Shown piece by piece: positions 22,312 through 32,807 of a DNA stretch of 64,000 nt. The position numbers and the translations under genes were made by a program. A model generated the notes under the pieces. It ran no database searches and was not told the origin of the DNA. It saw nothing but the letters and a program-made list of their open reading frames with translations. Numbering within the stretch: position 1 is the stretch's first letter; each line of letters starts with the position of its first letter. This DNA comes from Heligmosomoides polygyrus polygyrus (lineage: Eukaryota; Nematoda; Chromadorea; Rhabditida; Heligmosomidae). The stretch covers positions 17,298,001 to 17,362,000 of the forward strand of contig OX377202.1 of assembly GCA_947396885.1 (NCBI GenBank), written 5' to 3'.

Positions 22312-22612
22312 CGTGTTGCGCAGTTGGAGGAGGCGCCGACGGTCGCTGCGCCCGATACCAGGTTCCTGGTTCGGATTTTCCGCCCAGGCCAACCAAGCGT
22401 TCCATCCCTCCGGGGTCGGTGAATTGGTACCAGACGTGTCTGGGAAGGATAAAGCGCTGACTTGTTCATCGGCTGGCCTCCGCAAGTCATTGTGTGGCCA
22501 AATACGCATTCATATCGCCTCCACGACATCCAATAGAAGTAGAATGCGTGGCGCATCCCAAAAGTGATTGAGTAACGCGGTCCTTTATCCTTTATCCTTT
22601 ATCCTTTATTCA
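22312..22612 (+). repeat. tRNA-derived SINE, full length
   Basis: Head with A box (ttgcgcagttgg) and B-box-like ggttcggattttcc; body with ccctccggggtcggtgaatt, ggtaccagacgtgtctggga, cggctggcctccgcaagtca; tail of three tttatcc repeats ending at 22612. It sits inside the spacer of the 21611-23205 inverted repeat. Confidence 0.85.
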
Positions 22613-22665
22613 TAGACCTGGTTTCTCACTTGAACCACCTCCGACGTCACATCCTGGTCTCTTTT

Positions 22666-22875
22666 GAAAATCGGAGCAGGATGGCTTTTCCCGAGGACGT
22701 TGGTCAATGTATGGAAACAGACTGTGAGGAGCCTGTACCGTCTATCCGTTGCCCTTATTGTAATCAGTGGTGTTACATGCACCTTGTATTTGTGTACCAT
22801 GATGTTGAACATTTCCACATCATCATGTTGAATACCACAGCATTCAGCTGGAAAATCAGGCATAAAAACGCTTGA
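22666..22875 (+). pseudogene. Zinc-finger-like remnant (related to 41478-41633)
   Basis: The open frame carries AFPEDVGQCMETDCEEPVPS followed by IRCPYCNQWCYMHL, a Cys-rich pattern with spaced C-x4-C, C-x2-C and a following Cys/His. The 41.5-kb frame has a parallel string, AFSEDEVVIACQGEDCSSPT then SIRC. I infer both descend from the Cys/His domain at the front of a LINE ORF, but the family is not proven. Confidence 0.35.
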
Positions 22876-23440
22876 GAATGGTTCAGACGTCAGAATGCTT
22901 CAAATCTCAACCAGTTAGTCGAAATGCAAAAATGCAGCAGTGCAGAAGAACTGAACCCCCGACCTTCCTCGCATGAAGCAACTCCACTTCCACTTCGCTC
23001 CGAGCCGGCAGAGGCACCGCGGGCGTACAAGACCCCCAAACTCGTAGTACTCCGTATTCCATTGTGACTTCAAGGACCCGCTACCCCTTAGGTTCAATGA
23101 CTTGGCAAAAAATATACACATTTCATACTAATTGAGGGGTGGGGATTCTCTCTATATGACTCGCTCCTCCCGCTCAGACATACGCTTCAGACCCTTCCCT
23201 TGTGAGTGACGCAGTCGTGGGCCAGAGTAGCCTAATGCGAGTTCGTCGATAGAAGGGAGATCCATTGTCGTTTCTCTTGTGTAAAGCTATAGTGAGAAAG
23301 CCCTGGCAACGCATATGGCGTCATGATTTTTTGGCATTCATTGTCATCTAGTAAATGACGGCTCTAGTCACGCAACTCATGCCAACGAGCCGCTCTACGT
23401 CATCGAAGCACTTACTTAATGGTGCTTGGACACGTATGTA

Positions 23441-24704
23441 TTAGGTTGGTGCATAAGTTCTCGGACATTTGGGGCATGAAATATTTATTATCACAACATA
23501 CGAACAACAATATCAAATCATTTGAAGTAACCACCCTTTACATCAATTGTCTTTCGCCAACGTGCTGGTAAGTCATGGATGCCTTTTCTCGAAAACGTGG
23601 CCAGTTGTGATTCGAAAAATGTGAGCAGTGCATCCTTGACATCCTTTCGATTTCTAAATGGCTGGCCGTCCAAATAGCGTTGAAGGCTTGAAAACAAATG
23701 ATAATCAGAAGGAGCGGGATCTGGTGAGTAAGGTGGATGTGGAAGAACGGTCCATCCGAAGTCCGCCAACTCAGCTGCCGTCGCTCTCTCAATATGCGGT
23801 CCAGCGTTGTCGTGTTGAAAATACACCTTCACTTGGTCTCCTCGTGTGGCTTCAAGGTGTGCCCTCAACTTCCTCAGTTGGTTGACGTAAACCTCTGCCG
23901 TCACTGTTATCCCTTCGTCCAGCGGCTCCCAGTATTCTACGCCAAGAACGCTCCACCAAATGCATAGCATCATCTTTTTCACGTGAAGGTCGGGTTTCGG
24001 AACGTCCTCTGCCTTTCCAGTTGCGTCAACCCACTGTGCACGCCGGTGATAATTAGAGCAGAGCATCCACTTCTCATCCCCGGTGACAAGGTTGTCCAGC
24101 CATCCGTGGGTACGTCAGAGGGCAAGGAGAGACGGAGCGACATCGGCTCTGCGATCCATGTCATGTTGTGTCAGTCGTGAGGTACCCAGCGACCCAATTT
24201 TCGCACCTTGGCTTCAATCCTCGAGCGACTGTTGAGTGACCAACACCAAGAGTGCTTGGTAGTTCGCGTTTGGTTTGGTATGGGTCCGCTTGCACTCTTC
24301 TTCGGAGGCCATCCAAATCCAGCGCCATCGGGCGCCCTTCCCTTTCATTATCTTCAACGGAGAATTCACCAACTGCAAACTTCGAGAACCACTGGTACAA
24401 GTGCTTCGAGGAGGAGCACTCTCGTTGTAAACATCCTTCAGGCGACGATACGATTCGTTGGCATTGAGTCCAGATTGATGCAGGAATAACATGACGTGCG
24501 AATATGCGTCTCAGTTGGGATGAATTGCTTAGCCATAATAGCTGACGTTAACAACGCAGAAGTAAAGGTTAGAAACAGTTTTGTAGCCCTTTCCTTTCCA
24601 TATCGATCGATCATTTACGGGTTGATACATGTGAGAAGTTTGGCGGGAAAATGCGCTTACAATTCAGGAGGGATCAATGTCCGAGAACTTATGCACCAAT
24701 CTAA
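23441..24704 (-). mobile_element. Mariner transposon on the minus strand, inactive
   Basis: 1264 bp with about 27-bp TIRs (ttaggttggtgcataagttc; complement of the right end agrees) and TA at 23439-23440 and 24705-24706. The ttaggttggtgcata terminus resembles irritans-type mariners; this is from memory of the family. Confidence 0.92.
23518..24489 (-). pseudogene. Mariner transposase, N-terminal part broken
   Basis: The catalytic half is one open frame from 24116 to 23518. GDEKW (about 24074-24088), YFQHDNAGPH and PYSPDPAPSDYHLF supply all three Asp residues, and the end is VKGGYFK. Just upstream of GWLDNLVTGDEKW an in-frame TGA (about 24116-24118) replaces what is normally a sense codon. The HTH part is in two other frames: LFLHQSGLNANESYRRLKDV near 24490 and FSKFAVGEFSVEDNEREGRP near 24390. 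At least two frameshifts and one nonsense change make it inactive, although the catalytic core is well preserved. Confidence 0.88.
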
Positions 24705-24905
24705 TAGTATCGTTAAATTTCCGACTTTTCCAGGGGTGAAAAGGCGAAGACACCGAAACGTAAGTCTAAATAAACGGTGTAATAATCTTGGTCAACAGTT
24801 GAGGAAGAAGCACTTGTCTGAATCCCCATGCCAAAATTCATGGAAAGCCGGACAGGACTGAACATTCTGACTGTCTAAATGTGACGTATAGTATAAAAAA
24901 AGAGT

Positions 24906-25198
24906 GAACAAAGGATAAAGAACTGCGTTATTCAATCCCTTTTTGAGATCCACAATGCATTCTTCTTCTACGGGTTGCCGTGGAGGAAACCTTTACGTGT
25001 ACTTGGCCTACAGTACGACTTGCGGTGACCAGCGAATGGGCAACTTTGTGAATTACCCTTCCCGAACAGGTCTGATACCAATTCTATGACACCGGAGGGA
25101 TGGACCTTAGGTAGCATGAGCGGATCCCGAACCAAGACCCTCTACTTGGGGCACGAGCAACAGTCAGCGAATCCTCCGACTGCGCCACCATGCGCCAA
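24906..25198 (-). repeat. tRNA-derived SINE, diverged
   Basis: Minus-strand copy: head at 25198 (cgcatggtggcgcagtcgg), B-box-like tggttcgggatcc, body and caaaggataaagaactgcgt tail at the low-coordinate end. More substitutions than most copies. Confidence 0.75.
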
Positions 25199-25678
25199 TA
25201 GAATGAAATACGGTTTGAAAAGGGAATTTAACAGAAAAACATATAAAAAACAGCTGCCTTCAAAACGATAATCGTTCAACTATTACCGGTAGGCTGGGTG
25301 CTTCGAAATGGTGGAGTTTTTTGTGGTTATCACATCCACAAAAATCTGTCGAATTAAGGGAAGAGAAGAGACGGCCGGGTGTAAAAAAACACAGAGCAAA
25401 CCATATATAAAATGTTGCTTAAATTAAGGAGTAAGAACCATATATTCAATGGGACTATGGTGGTTGTGCAACACATTCAACGCGAACTCGATAGTTCTCA
25501 ACAGTGTGTTCATTTCTTTCAGAGTAGGCGAGCTTGAGCTGAGCTTCACAACAGCTAAGCGGCACCGGTTGTATAGTCAATAGATAATGCCGACCTCCGA
25601 GAAGAAACTCCGGCCATTAGTCAAACCAGTGGTGGGACGATTGACGGTTAGTTTTTATACCATTTTCATGCCGAAGTA

Positions 25679-26463
25679 GTCACTTTTCAAATCAAATTGG
25701 GCACACTCTTCTGAGCTAGCCTAAGACCTTTGAAATCAAAGAACTCCTTCAAATTGAAATGGATTTTATAAAACTAGTAACTCTCAAAAAATATTCGATT
25801 AAGGATTTTTTAATTCAAGGAACGTTTTAGTATAAATTTCTTTCGAGTTTAAATTTACTTCCCAATTAGAGAACACATAGTTTGAAAATTTATAAACATT
25901 TAATTTTTTAAGGGAAAACAGTGATTTAAAGTCTGTTTTAAAGAACAGAAAAGCGGCCATTTTACATTGCCAAAACAAAGAACTGCCCGTACGAAACCTC
26001 GCGATTTTTAGCCGACTGTAAGCAAAATTTCTGTTCATGCGGAGTTTCACATCTGCAAACGGTGCAGCACAAACAACTGTAAAAAAATACCTATCTTTCT
26101 TGCTGCATGAGAGCAGTATTTAAGCTATCAATCAAATAAACCTTACGACTTATTTTTCGAGTGCATGGCGCGACCCAGTCTTTTAATACACTACGCGATT
26201 GCTGCCTTGCTGCACTTCAACATAAAATATAATTTATTATTTTTTAAATAAAATTATTATAAAATATTACATATCTTGGGTCAGGTGAACTAAAAAAATC
26301 AAAGAAACTTACACTACATTTCCCTTAAACAAAAAATTGTTCTGACAATTTTCCTTAGTCTATAAGTTAACGCTCAAGAATGCCGTTTCAATTTACACCA
26401 ATTCGTTTTGATTTCAAAAAGTCTAGGCTATCTTACAAGGGTGTCCAATTTGACGTGAAAATA
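25679..26463. mobile_element. AT-rich TIR element, copy A
   Basis: Left end cacttttcaaatcaaattgg and right end ccaatttgacgtgaaaatag pair as roughly 28-bp inverted ends. Subterminal gaaatcaaa blocks also pair. The 0.78-kb interior is AT-rich and non-coding. It ends 15 bp before the SINE that was hit by the BEL element. The preceding 25199-25678 shows no feature. Confidence 0.5.
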
Positions 26464-26480
26464 GTATATTATGATGCCGA

Positions 26481-26498
26481 GCAGGGAACAGCGCAGTT
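26481..26498 (+). repeat. SINE 5' end split off by the retrotransposon
   Basis: gcagggaacagcgcagtt corresponds to the SINE head up to the A box. The rest of this SINE resumes at 37960, beyond the retrotransposon. The last five bases (cagtt, 26494-26498) are the target-site duplication. Confidence 0.7.
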
Positions 26499-27360
26499 TG
26501 TTGCGAATCGGTGGCCCCACTCGCGAGGGAGCATGCCCTGTTGAGTGTGGTCCCCCACTCGCCCCGTGGTGCTACGAGGTACCCAAGAACCCAGGACCCA
26601 AGGGGGACATAAGGGAGACCCCATGCTGTGAACAGGCCACGCCCCCCTCCCTGGCAGACGGGGGCCCCGCGTGGTGACTTCTACCCCTTCGCGTTCACAG
26701 CGCCTGGACTGACGCACGCCCGCACCTCAGGGGCGTGCTGTACTGCATCCCGACTGTATTGAGCACACCTTGCCCCCTGAGTTACCCGACAACTACAAGA
26801 AACCCCATACAACCCACTAGCAATAAACATACACAATACCAATACCAATAACACAATAGTAAGGGACTCACCACCTTCCTCGTCTTGTGCAGGACACATA
26901 AATATAACCACGGTTTATTCCATACACCAGCACCGCACGACCATAAGAATAATAGCAGCTAGATACTAGGATATATGGAATAGGAGAGGCCGCTCCGGCC
27001 GGTGGAACTGTAGTGGCTATCCGAGGCTAGGCGAGCCCCATCCAGGCTCGCCGTCCTCCCTGTACTGCAGCCGGCTGTATTGCGATGTGGAGAGCGGCAA
27101 GGCTCCGCTCGGAAGATCCCCGGGATGATGATGAAAGCGGGCTCACAATGGCGGCGCCCCAGAGCCGCGCCCGCGCAGCCGCTCGACGTGTCGATGGAAG
27201 TTAGGAATGAAGTCGGCGGGGGCGGCGCATAGCCGGCCCGCCGATCGATAGCGTGCGCGGGCAGGCCGGAGTCTCGGGAGCGCCTCATCGGGGTCCCGAG
27301 CGGATACGGTAGCCCGCGGGAGTATGAAGTAAAAGGGAGCGAGCTATCGCATTCGCGACA
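26499..27360 (-). repeat. 3' LTR of the BEL/Pao element
   Basis: 862 bp. Compared with the other LTR I see one substitution (cgtggtgac versus cgcggtgac near 26672) and one fewer G in a G run near 27214. The terminal bases tgttgcgaat / attcgcgaca form a short inverted repeat. On the minus strand an AATAAA lies at 26914-26919, and TATA-like ccatatatcc lies near 26970-26979 upstream of it. Confidence 0.95.
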
Positions 27361-27368
27361 CTCCCGCC
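27361..27368 (-). other. Polypurine tract
   Basis: The minus strand reads GGCGGGAG directly before the 3' LTR, the expected place of the plus-strand primer. Short but entirely purine apart from one C. Confidence 0.5.
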
Positions 27369-28380
27369 GACAAAAAGAAATTGGTCCCGCGGGGGCTCCT
27401 ACCGAATCCTGTCTTGCCGCGTGGGGCTTAAGGCCCTTTTGGATTGAGTGGGAACCGGCTGCATCACAGGTGGGAACGGACGGACCCGTCCGGAAACCCA
27501 CGTCTAACCCGAACGCCCAGGGGAAAATGTGCTGGGCGCTGGAGCGGTCTCATCCTGGACTGACTACAGATACCGTGGGTCACAACTATGTACAACAAAA
27601 AGTCAAAATTGTCAGCCGCTACCTGTAATGCCTCGTAATTTAACTACTACATAACTAAGAGGCTTTTAACTACAAGGAATCTACCGGGTCATGGTTGGAC
27701 TATAATATAAGTAACTTCTACTACAAAAATACTACACTAAGCACTACTACCATGGATGATAAAGGATAAACAACAACAGAACAACTAGAATTGACTAACG
27801 ATAAAGTTGTAACAGCTGACCTGGACTGAGTACATATGGAATGAATACAATGAGTCATGTTGAACAACAAACAACAAAAACAACAGCGAACAATAACAGC
27901 ACTGAAATGACTACAATGCAACATTGCGCACTCACGTATCGCAGGTAAGACGGGTTCCGCCGTGAGGGCGTACTTCCGCCACGCGCTCAGCCCATCTGGG
28001 CGTGTCCATGCTGGGGCCCATCCATGGGCCAGTTCTGGAGCCGCTCGTCATTCGCTGGGACTGGCGCCTGCTGCTGAAACAAGGATGTGAGACGCGCAAC
28101 ACCGTTCTGTAATGCCTAACTGGAAGATTAGCTCATTTAAAATAAAATATTATAAATTACGAAAACACTGTAATGAGTAAACAAGGAATTTTAAAAGAGT
28201 GGCTTAGGCTTTTTCGGCGTCCGTAGAGCTAATCGTCTTCTGTCGTCATGGAGCTCGTCGTCGTCGTGGATTCGGTGTCGATGTCGTCCATCGGACTTGT
28301 CTTTCTGCCCCACGGTGTCGTGGCTCGTCGACTTCGCTGCTCGTCCCCACGGAACCTCAACGACTGGATTGCATAAACAA
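27369..28380 (-). other. 3' non-coding region of the retrotransposon
   Basis: About 1 kb between the extra ORF and the PPT with no open frame or domain. It is rich in the short motif described in the findings (top-strand ctgtaatg, ctggactg, ctgaaatg and similar at about 27555, 27623, 27820, 27902, 28106, 28168, 28361). Confidence 0.6.
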
Positions 28381-29139
28381 TTAAACCATTATGCAAGGGA
28401 GGAACTCAGTGGGGGATAGGTGGCAGCCTTGTCGATCCTTCCTCGGGTCGCACCTCCTTCCACACTTCACATCCTCCGAACGTGTTCGTGGATTGCCTAG
28501 CCCATCTCTACCTGCAATGACTAAAAGATCATAAATAATGACGAACTTACTGTAGTGACTCGGTACTACCTGAAGTGAGTAATTTACATGTTTTGGGGTT
28601 ACGTCCCCGCTGTATTGCCTTACCACGATCCGTCGCTCTCGTGATCCGGCTCCTCCTCTTCGTGGCGTCGCTTGTTGGTTTCCTCTCCTGGAGAGGCCTC
28701 CCGCCGGGCCGAAGAAGAGGGTTGAGGAGGAGGCGGCTGGTGCTGCGCGGCTTGTTGTTGAAGTTGTAGTGGACGGTTTGGATGTGCGAGCCCCACGAGG
28801 TGTCTTTGTCTTGACGACACTGTATTGCCTCTCTTCGAACTCCATATGCTCTGCCCACGATCCCTGAAGCTGTGGTGGCGCTGGGTCCACCTGCATGGGC
28901 GACGCAGGAGGCAATGGAGCCGGGGATGGTTCTGTATTGACGGACGTAGGTACAGGTTCTCCAGTTGGAGCTGTAGTGGCATGCGACGAATGAAACTCAC
29001 GGTCCGGGCTCGGTCTCCATACCGGTCTTGTCCATCCACTTCTTCTGCCTCGGGCCGGTCTCGGTGTCGCTCCACGTCCTCGTCCGTGGTCGCGCTGGGT
29101 GCGGGCACGTTTAGCCGATTGCTGATAACGTTGGCTCAT
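28381..29139 (-). CDS. Extra ORF downstream of pol, Arg/Pro/Ser-rich, unknown function
   Basis: 252 codons on the coding strand between integrase and 3' LTR, where retroviruses carry env. The N-terminal third is strongly basic (RARTQRDHGRGRGATPRPAR), followed by a Pro/Thr/Ser-rich stretch and a second basic patch (GGAGSRERRIVVRQ). I see no signal peptide, no long hydrophobic segment and no Cys pattern, so it does not look like an envelope protein. Composition suggests a nucleic-acid-binding, largely disordered protein. Start taken at the first ATG (MSQRYQ). Several AG/GT pairs near 28500-28570 could be splice sites, so residues after about 170 may not belong to the mature product. It could also be fortuitous. 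Confidence 0.45.
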   Translation of the reverse strand: MSQRYQQSAKRARTQRDHGRGRGATPRPARGRRSGWTRPVWRPSPDREFHSSHATTAPTGEPVPTSVNTEPSPAPLPPASPMQVDPAPPQLQGSWAEHMEFEERQYSVVKTKTPRGARTSKPSTTTSTTSRAAPAASSSTLFFGPAGGLSRRGNQQATPRRGGAGSRERRIVVRQYSGDVTPKHVNYSLQVVPSHYSKFVIIYDLLVIAGRDGLGNPRTRSEDVKCGRRCDPRKDRQGCHLSPTEFLPCIMV

Positions 29140-30171
29140 AGTGCGATGAAAGTAAGAGCACGAGTCTGAAACAAAAAAAATTCAAGAACATCCTGGATTG
29201 TCAGTCGAGTGCTGTAATGAGCGCACTATCGACTTAAAGAGACCTCTAAATGAGAAGACTGTACTGAGCGGGCGATAGAGAACGATAAGCACGATAAAAA
29301 CGGAAACGAAAATTAAAGGTGCCGTCTCCCGCCAAGACAAGTGCGCGGCTGGGCGCTGATGGTGACTAATCAGCGCCACTGAGGGACTCATGTGCTCGGT
29401 GGGTTTTCTTCTCAGGACCCACTATGTACGGCTACCGTGCTTTGGCGCGAACAGGAAGTTTTTAACTGACTGGAGTGACCAATTCGAGGAAACTACTGGA
29501 GTGAGAAGGCTAGAACGAAGGTAAAGAAGAAAAAACTAACTAACTAGGAGGACTACACCACTAAGAGACTACACTACAGGAGGAGGAACTACGAAAATGA
29601 AAAAAGAGGCCAAGAGGAGTGCTGAATTGACGATATTAGGGGAGAAAGAGTGTATATGACGAAATCTACAAGTTCTATGATGGAAAAACAACACTACAGA
29701 AGGGACAGAGTAACTACAGAAGCAGGCAGCTTAGCCGGGCCCGCGCCTTACTTATATGGGAAGAAAAGCGCGGGCTGTCGAGTAGCTGCCGCTGGGCGCG
29801 CTAACGAGTTGCCAGTGGGGTACGAGGGTGCGTCACCGAGGTGACCCTGTACTGCGCGCGTCTAACCTACGGTTGCTAGCACCAGCGGCGCTAAGATGAC
29901 TAAATACCAGGCCAGGCTGAGTTAGGAGATAGAAAGGAAGACTACGGTTAAGAACTAGAGGAAAATTACGCTAAGCTAACGGTAAGAAAAAGGGGACTAA
30001 AAATAGAAGACTACGAAATCTGATAAGAGAGACAGAAAAAGAAAAAAAAGCTAAATTAGGAAATAGAGAAGAGAGACTACTAAAGAAAATGGAAAAAAAT
30101 TTAAGACAACTGAACTGACTAGACAGCGAGAAGGGATAAATGGCGAAGGAGCGAAACAAGATGGAATAAAC
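29140..30171 (-). other. Non-coding spacer between pol and the extra ORF
   Basis: About 1 kb without a supported open frame. Top-strand sequence is purine-rich (aaga/gaag) with many ctac/actac blocks. It may act as an intron or leader for a spliced mRNA of the downstream ORF; no direct evidence. Confidence 0.5.
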
Positions 30172-32025
30172 TCATCTGATGAACTGCTTCTTCGCCTTCC
30201 GTGGTGGCTGGATCCGCGTTGGCGTCCTAGGCGTCGGCTGCTTGATCGAGTCCTTGTCTTCTGCTGCGACTTCGAGCGGGATGAGCTGGTTAACCGATCG
30301 GTTGAGGACTTTTTGACTCCCCAGCTTAACCGCGACTGATCTTATGGAGCCGTCAGCTGAAGGGTTGGTCTGGACGATGACGCCTAATGGCCAGTTGGAT
30401 CTACTTGTATTGTCTGTCTGTATTAGCACGACATCCCCCACTTGTGGCGATCGTCCGGTGCTCTGCTGATTCTTCGAGCGCAGTTGGTTCCGCTCAGCAA
30501 GCACTCGTAGGTATTCCGTATGCCACAGATCCCAAAATGTCTTGAGGGAATCTCGCAGGAGGCTGTATTGACAGACAAGATATTCTTGAGAATCCGTGTT
30601 TGCATACGGATCTCTCGAGGTAACTGCTGTATTAGGGCTACTTAAGTAGCCTAAGCTGAACTGAGGAGTAATTAAATCAATGGGCCGCAGAATATGTGGT
30701 TCTGAACCTGGATTGTCTGAAAATGGGGTGAGCGGTCTTGTGTTTAGTGTGGCTTCCACCTCCGCAAGGAGGGTTTGGAAGTTCCACAGGTCGAGAGTGT
30801 TCCGGTGAACCGTCTTTTTCAAGGCGGTCTTAACAGAACCCACCAACCTCTCGTAAAAACCGCCCTTCCAGGGAGATAGCGGTGTTATAAACCGCCACTC
30901 AAAACCTGCCGCTGTACTGAAGTCTAAGACCGCTTTTTCTTCCCTGAACTGAGTTAGTTCATTGACTAGGACTTGTCGTCCTAGTTTAAACGTCGGCGCG
31001 TTATCGCTAAGGACGAGGCTGGGAGTGCCTCGTCGCGAAATGAATCTGCGAAACGCGAGAAGGAAATGGGTAGTTGAGTTGTTCATTACGAGCTCCAGAT
31101 GGATGGCTCGTGTAGACATGCACGTGAATAAACATACCCATACCTTGTACTCTGGACTGTCCTCTGTTCGAATCGTGAGCGGTCCGAAATAGTCGAGCCC
31201 GGTGTTTTCGAACGGCCGACTCTGCGTGACTCTTTCTGATGGCAGGTCCGGCGTTGCCGGATACTTGTAATGGCGTCCCTGGTGCCTTTTACAGGTCTTA
31301 CACGCTGAAATGACGCTACTGACAAGTCTGCGCGCCCGTGGAATGAGAAAATCTTTGTGCAGAGCGGACAGAAGGTGAGATGACCCGGCGTGGAGAAGCT
31401 TGAGATGGTAATGCGTGACCACCATGCGAGCTAGTGGATGGGACGGTAAGAGCAAAATTGGACTCCTAGCCGCTGCCGATGTTCTGGCATTGCCCATCCT
31501 GGATCTCCCGCGATATATTCCGTCCTGACTCTGCTCAATCTGAAACCTTCGCACCGAGCGACTTTCGAGATGCGCAGGGAGTTCGCGATAATGTTCGCGA
31601 ATGATGGTAAGCTCTGCATCCTTCCAGTCACCGTTAGTGATATGCGGTGCAGAACTGAATTGACTTAGTATGCTGTCCTCGTCTCGAGGCCGGTTTGCGC
31701 GTTTCCTAGCGACTTTCGTTCGCAACTTGGCGATGAACTTAAGCGCATAGGCCGTTATACGGACGAGCTTTGGGTATGAATTGGTGCGTTCGAAGGGTAC
31801 GAACGACTTATATACCTGAATTGACGTTGTATTGACTGATTTGAATTCGACTTCCGCCTCTTTAGGAGGAGGAGTCGCCGCAGTGAAATCCATGTCGGAG
31901 TTGGGCCAAGATGACGGTTTTCGCAAAATATATTGGGGCCCATGCCACCAGAAGTGGTTTTTGATCTCTGAGGCTGTTAGGCCTCGGGTGGCGCAATCCG
32001 CTGGATTCTGATATGAAAATGACAT
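30172..32025 (-). pseudogene. pol: Integrase domain of BEL/Pao Pol (frame-broken polyprotein)
   Basis: 617-codon frame. Residues about 5-16 hold QNPADCATRGL, the typical RNase H-integrase linker. The zinc-binding HHCC region is at about 205-245, ending CKTC. The catalytic core has D278 (GLDYFGP), D341 (VLSDNAP) and E392 (FYERLVG), a D,D-50-E spacing. A C-terminal domain near 529-550 (VGDVVLIQTDN) is the conserved tail of Pao integrases. The enzyme inserts element cDNA into chromosomes. All three catalytic residues are present. The frame does not join that of RNase H: it diverges near 32010-32025 by a single-base shift. Confidence 0.93.
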
Positions 32026-32807
32026 GGGATGTTGGCAGCCTCCAACTCGTCCTTCAGTTCGTGAATGGTTTTCACTCGATTATGGACGAAAGTTTTCAGC
32101 TGCTTCTTGGAGTGAATCCAATATAGTGCTATCTGTGAATCAGACAGCAAGTGGACTGAATTGATTCTTATCGGAAGCTCCTTCCGGAGAAACCGTACCA
32201 TTTTAGCCGCAAGAACGGAAGCCTGGAGCTCCAGTCGTGGGATGGTGGACTTACCTGGAGCTGCGAGTTTCGCTTTCGCGTAGATGAGGTGACTGAAGGG
32301 CTTCTGCTGGTGGGGCCTGCATAGCAGGTATGCGGCCGCTGCGAAAACCCTTTTCGAAGCATCTGAAAACACGATTAACTCGTACTTACCTTCCGAATTG
32401 CTGGCAATGTATCTCGGAACGGTGCCGGTGAAGCCTATAATGTTCTGGGCGATTTCTGCCCATTTGGTCGTGGTGTCGCCGTCTAAAGACGTGTCCCAAT
32501 CGGTCTTTTTTAACCATAAATCCTGAATAAAGGTTTTTGCTGGAATGAATAATGGGGTTAAGAGGCCTAGCGGGTCAATGGTTGAAGCGAGCGCCTTAAG
32601 GGCTGTCCGCTTGGTCGTGACCTCTTTCATGGCTTTAACTGGGACCTGTATTGTGTCTACGAGTGGATCCCACCTGATGCCCAGCAGCTTGACTGTCGTT
32701 CCTGTCGTCCATTGCGGTCCTTTGCCGGGATTCGATCCATAACAGCGTTGTAATTGGACATTAACTCCCGGAGGTTCATCCCTATAGCAGCGAACGTGTC
32801 CTTGCAT
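31977..32807 (-). pseudogene. pol: RNase H domain of BEL/Pao Pol
   Basis: 276-codon frame between RT and integrase. LLGIRWDP (41-48) and STIDPLGLLTP (75-85) mark the Pao RT connection. RNase H acidic residues are D149 (VFSDASKR), E193 (RLELQAS) and D223 (LLSDSQIALYW). The domain degrades RNA in the RNA-DNA hybrid. Its 5' end overlaps the RT frame, and the true junction is near 32715-32740, where reading must change by one base. The 3' junction to integrase is also shifted. Confidence 0.92.

Larger units (their letters stand above)
21611..23205. mobile_element. Second large inverted repeat with inward-facing tRNA-like promoters
   Basis: The left arm 21611-21933 and right arm 22872-23205 are reverse complements with moderate divergence. 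Outer ends are tgacaaggaaggggtc and its partner; inner ends are the tgacgtctataccattctca block. Each arm has an A-box-like gagcgcagtgg (21820-21830; minus at 22990-23000) and a B-box-like ggttcagttct (21863-21873; minus at 22946-22956), facing the spacer. The 938-bp spacer contains a complete SINE (22312-22612) and a zinc-finger-like remnant (22666-22870). Confidence 0.78.

Noticed and set aside
22033..22567. Frames such as a 158-residue minus ORF with PDTSGTNSPTPEGWNAW
   Set aside because: The same peptide string recurs wherever the SINE occurs; it is translation of SINE body sequence, not a gene.
26959..27501. 180-residue minus-strand frame across the 3' LTR boundary
   Set aside because: It crosses the LTR end into the internal region and is truncated in the other LTR; no domain. 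LTR sequence explains it.
28381..29139. Envelope gene interpretation of the ORF after pol
   Set aside because: No signal peptide, transmembrane segment, cleavage site or Cys pattern; composition is basic and disordered.
28620..29169. Arg/Ser-rich frames overlapping the extra retrotransposon ORF on both strands
   Set aside because: They are alternative readings of the same GC-rich segment; only the 28381-29139 minus frame has a plausible position and start.
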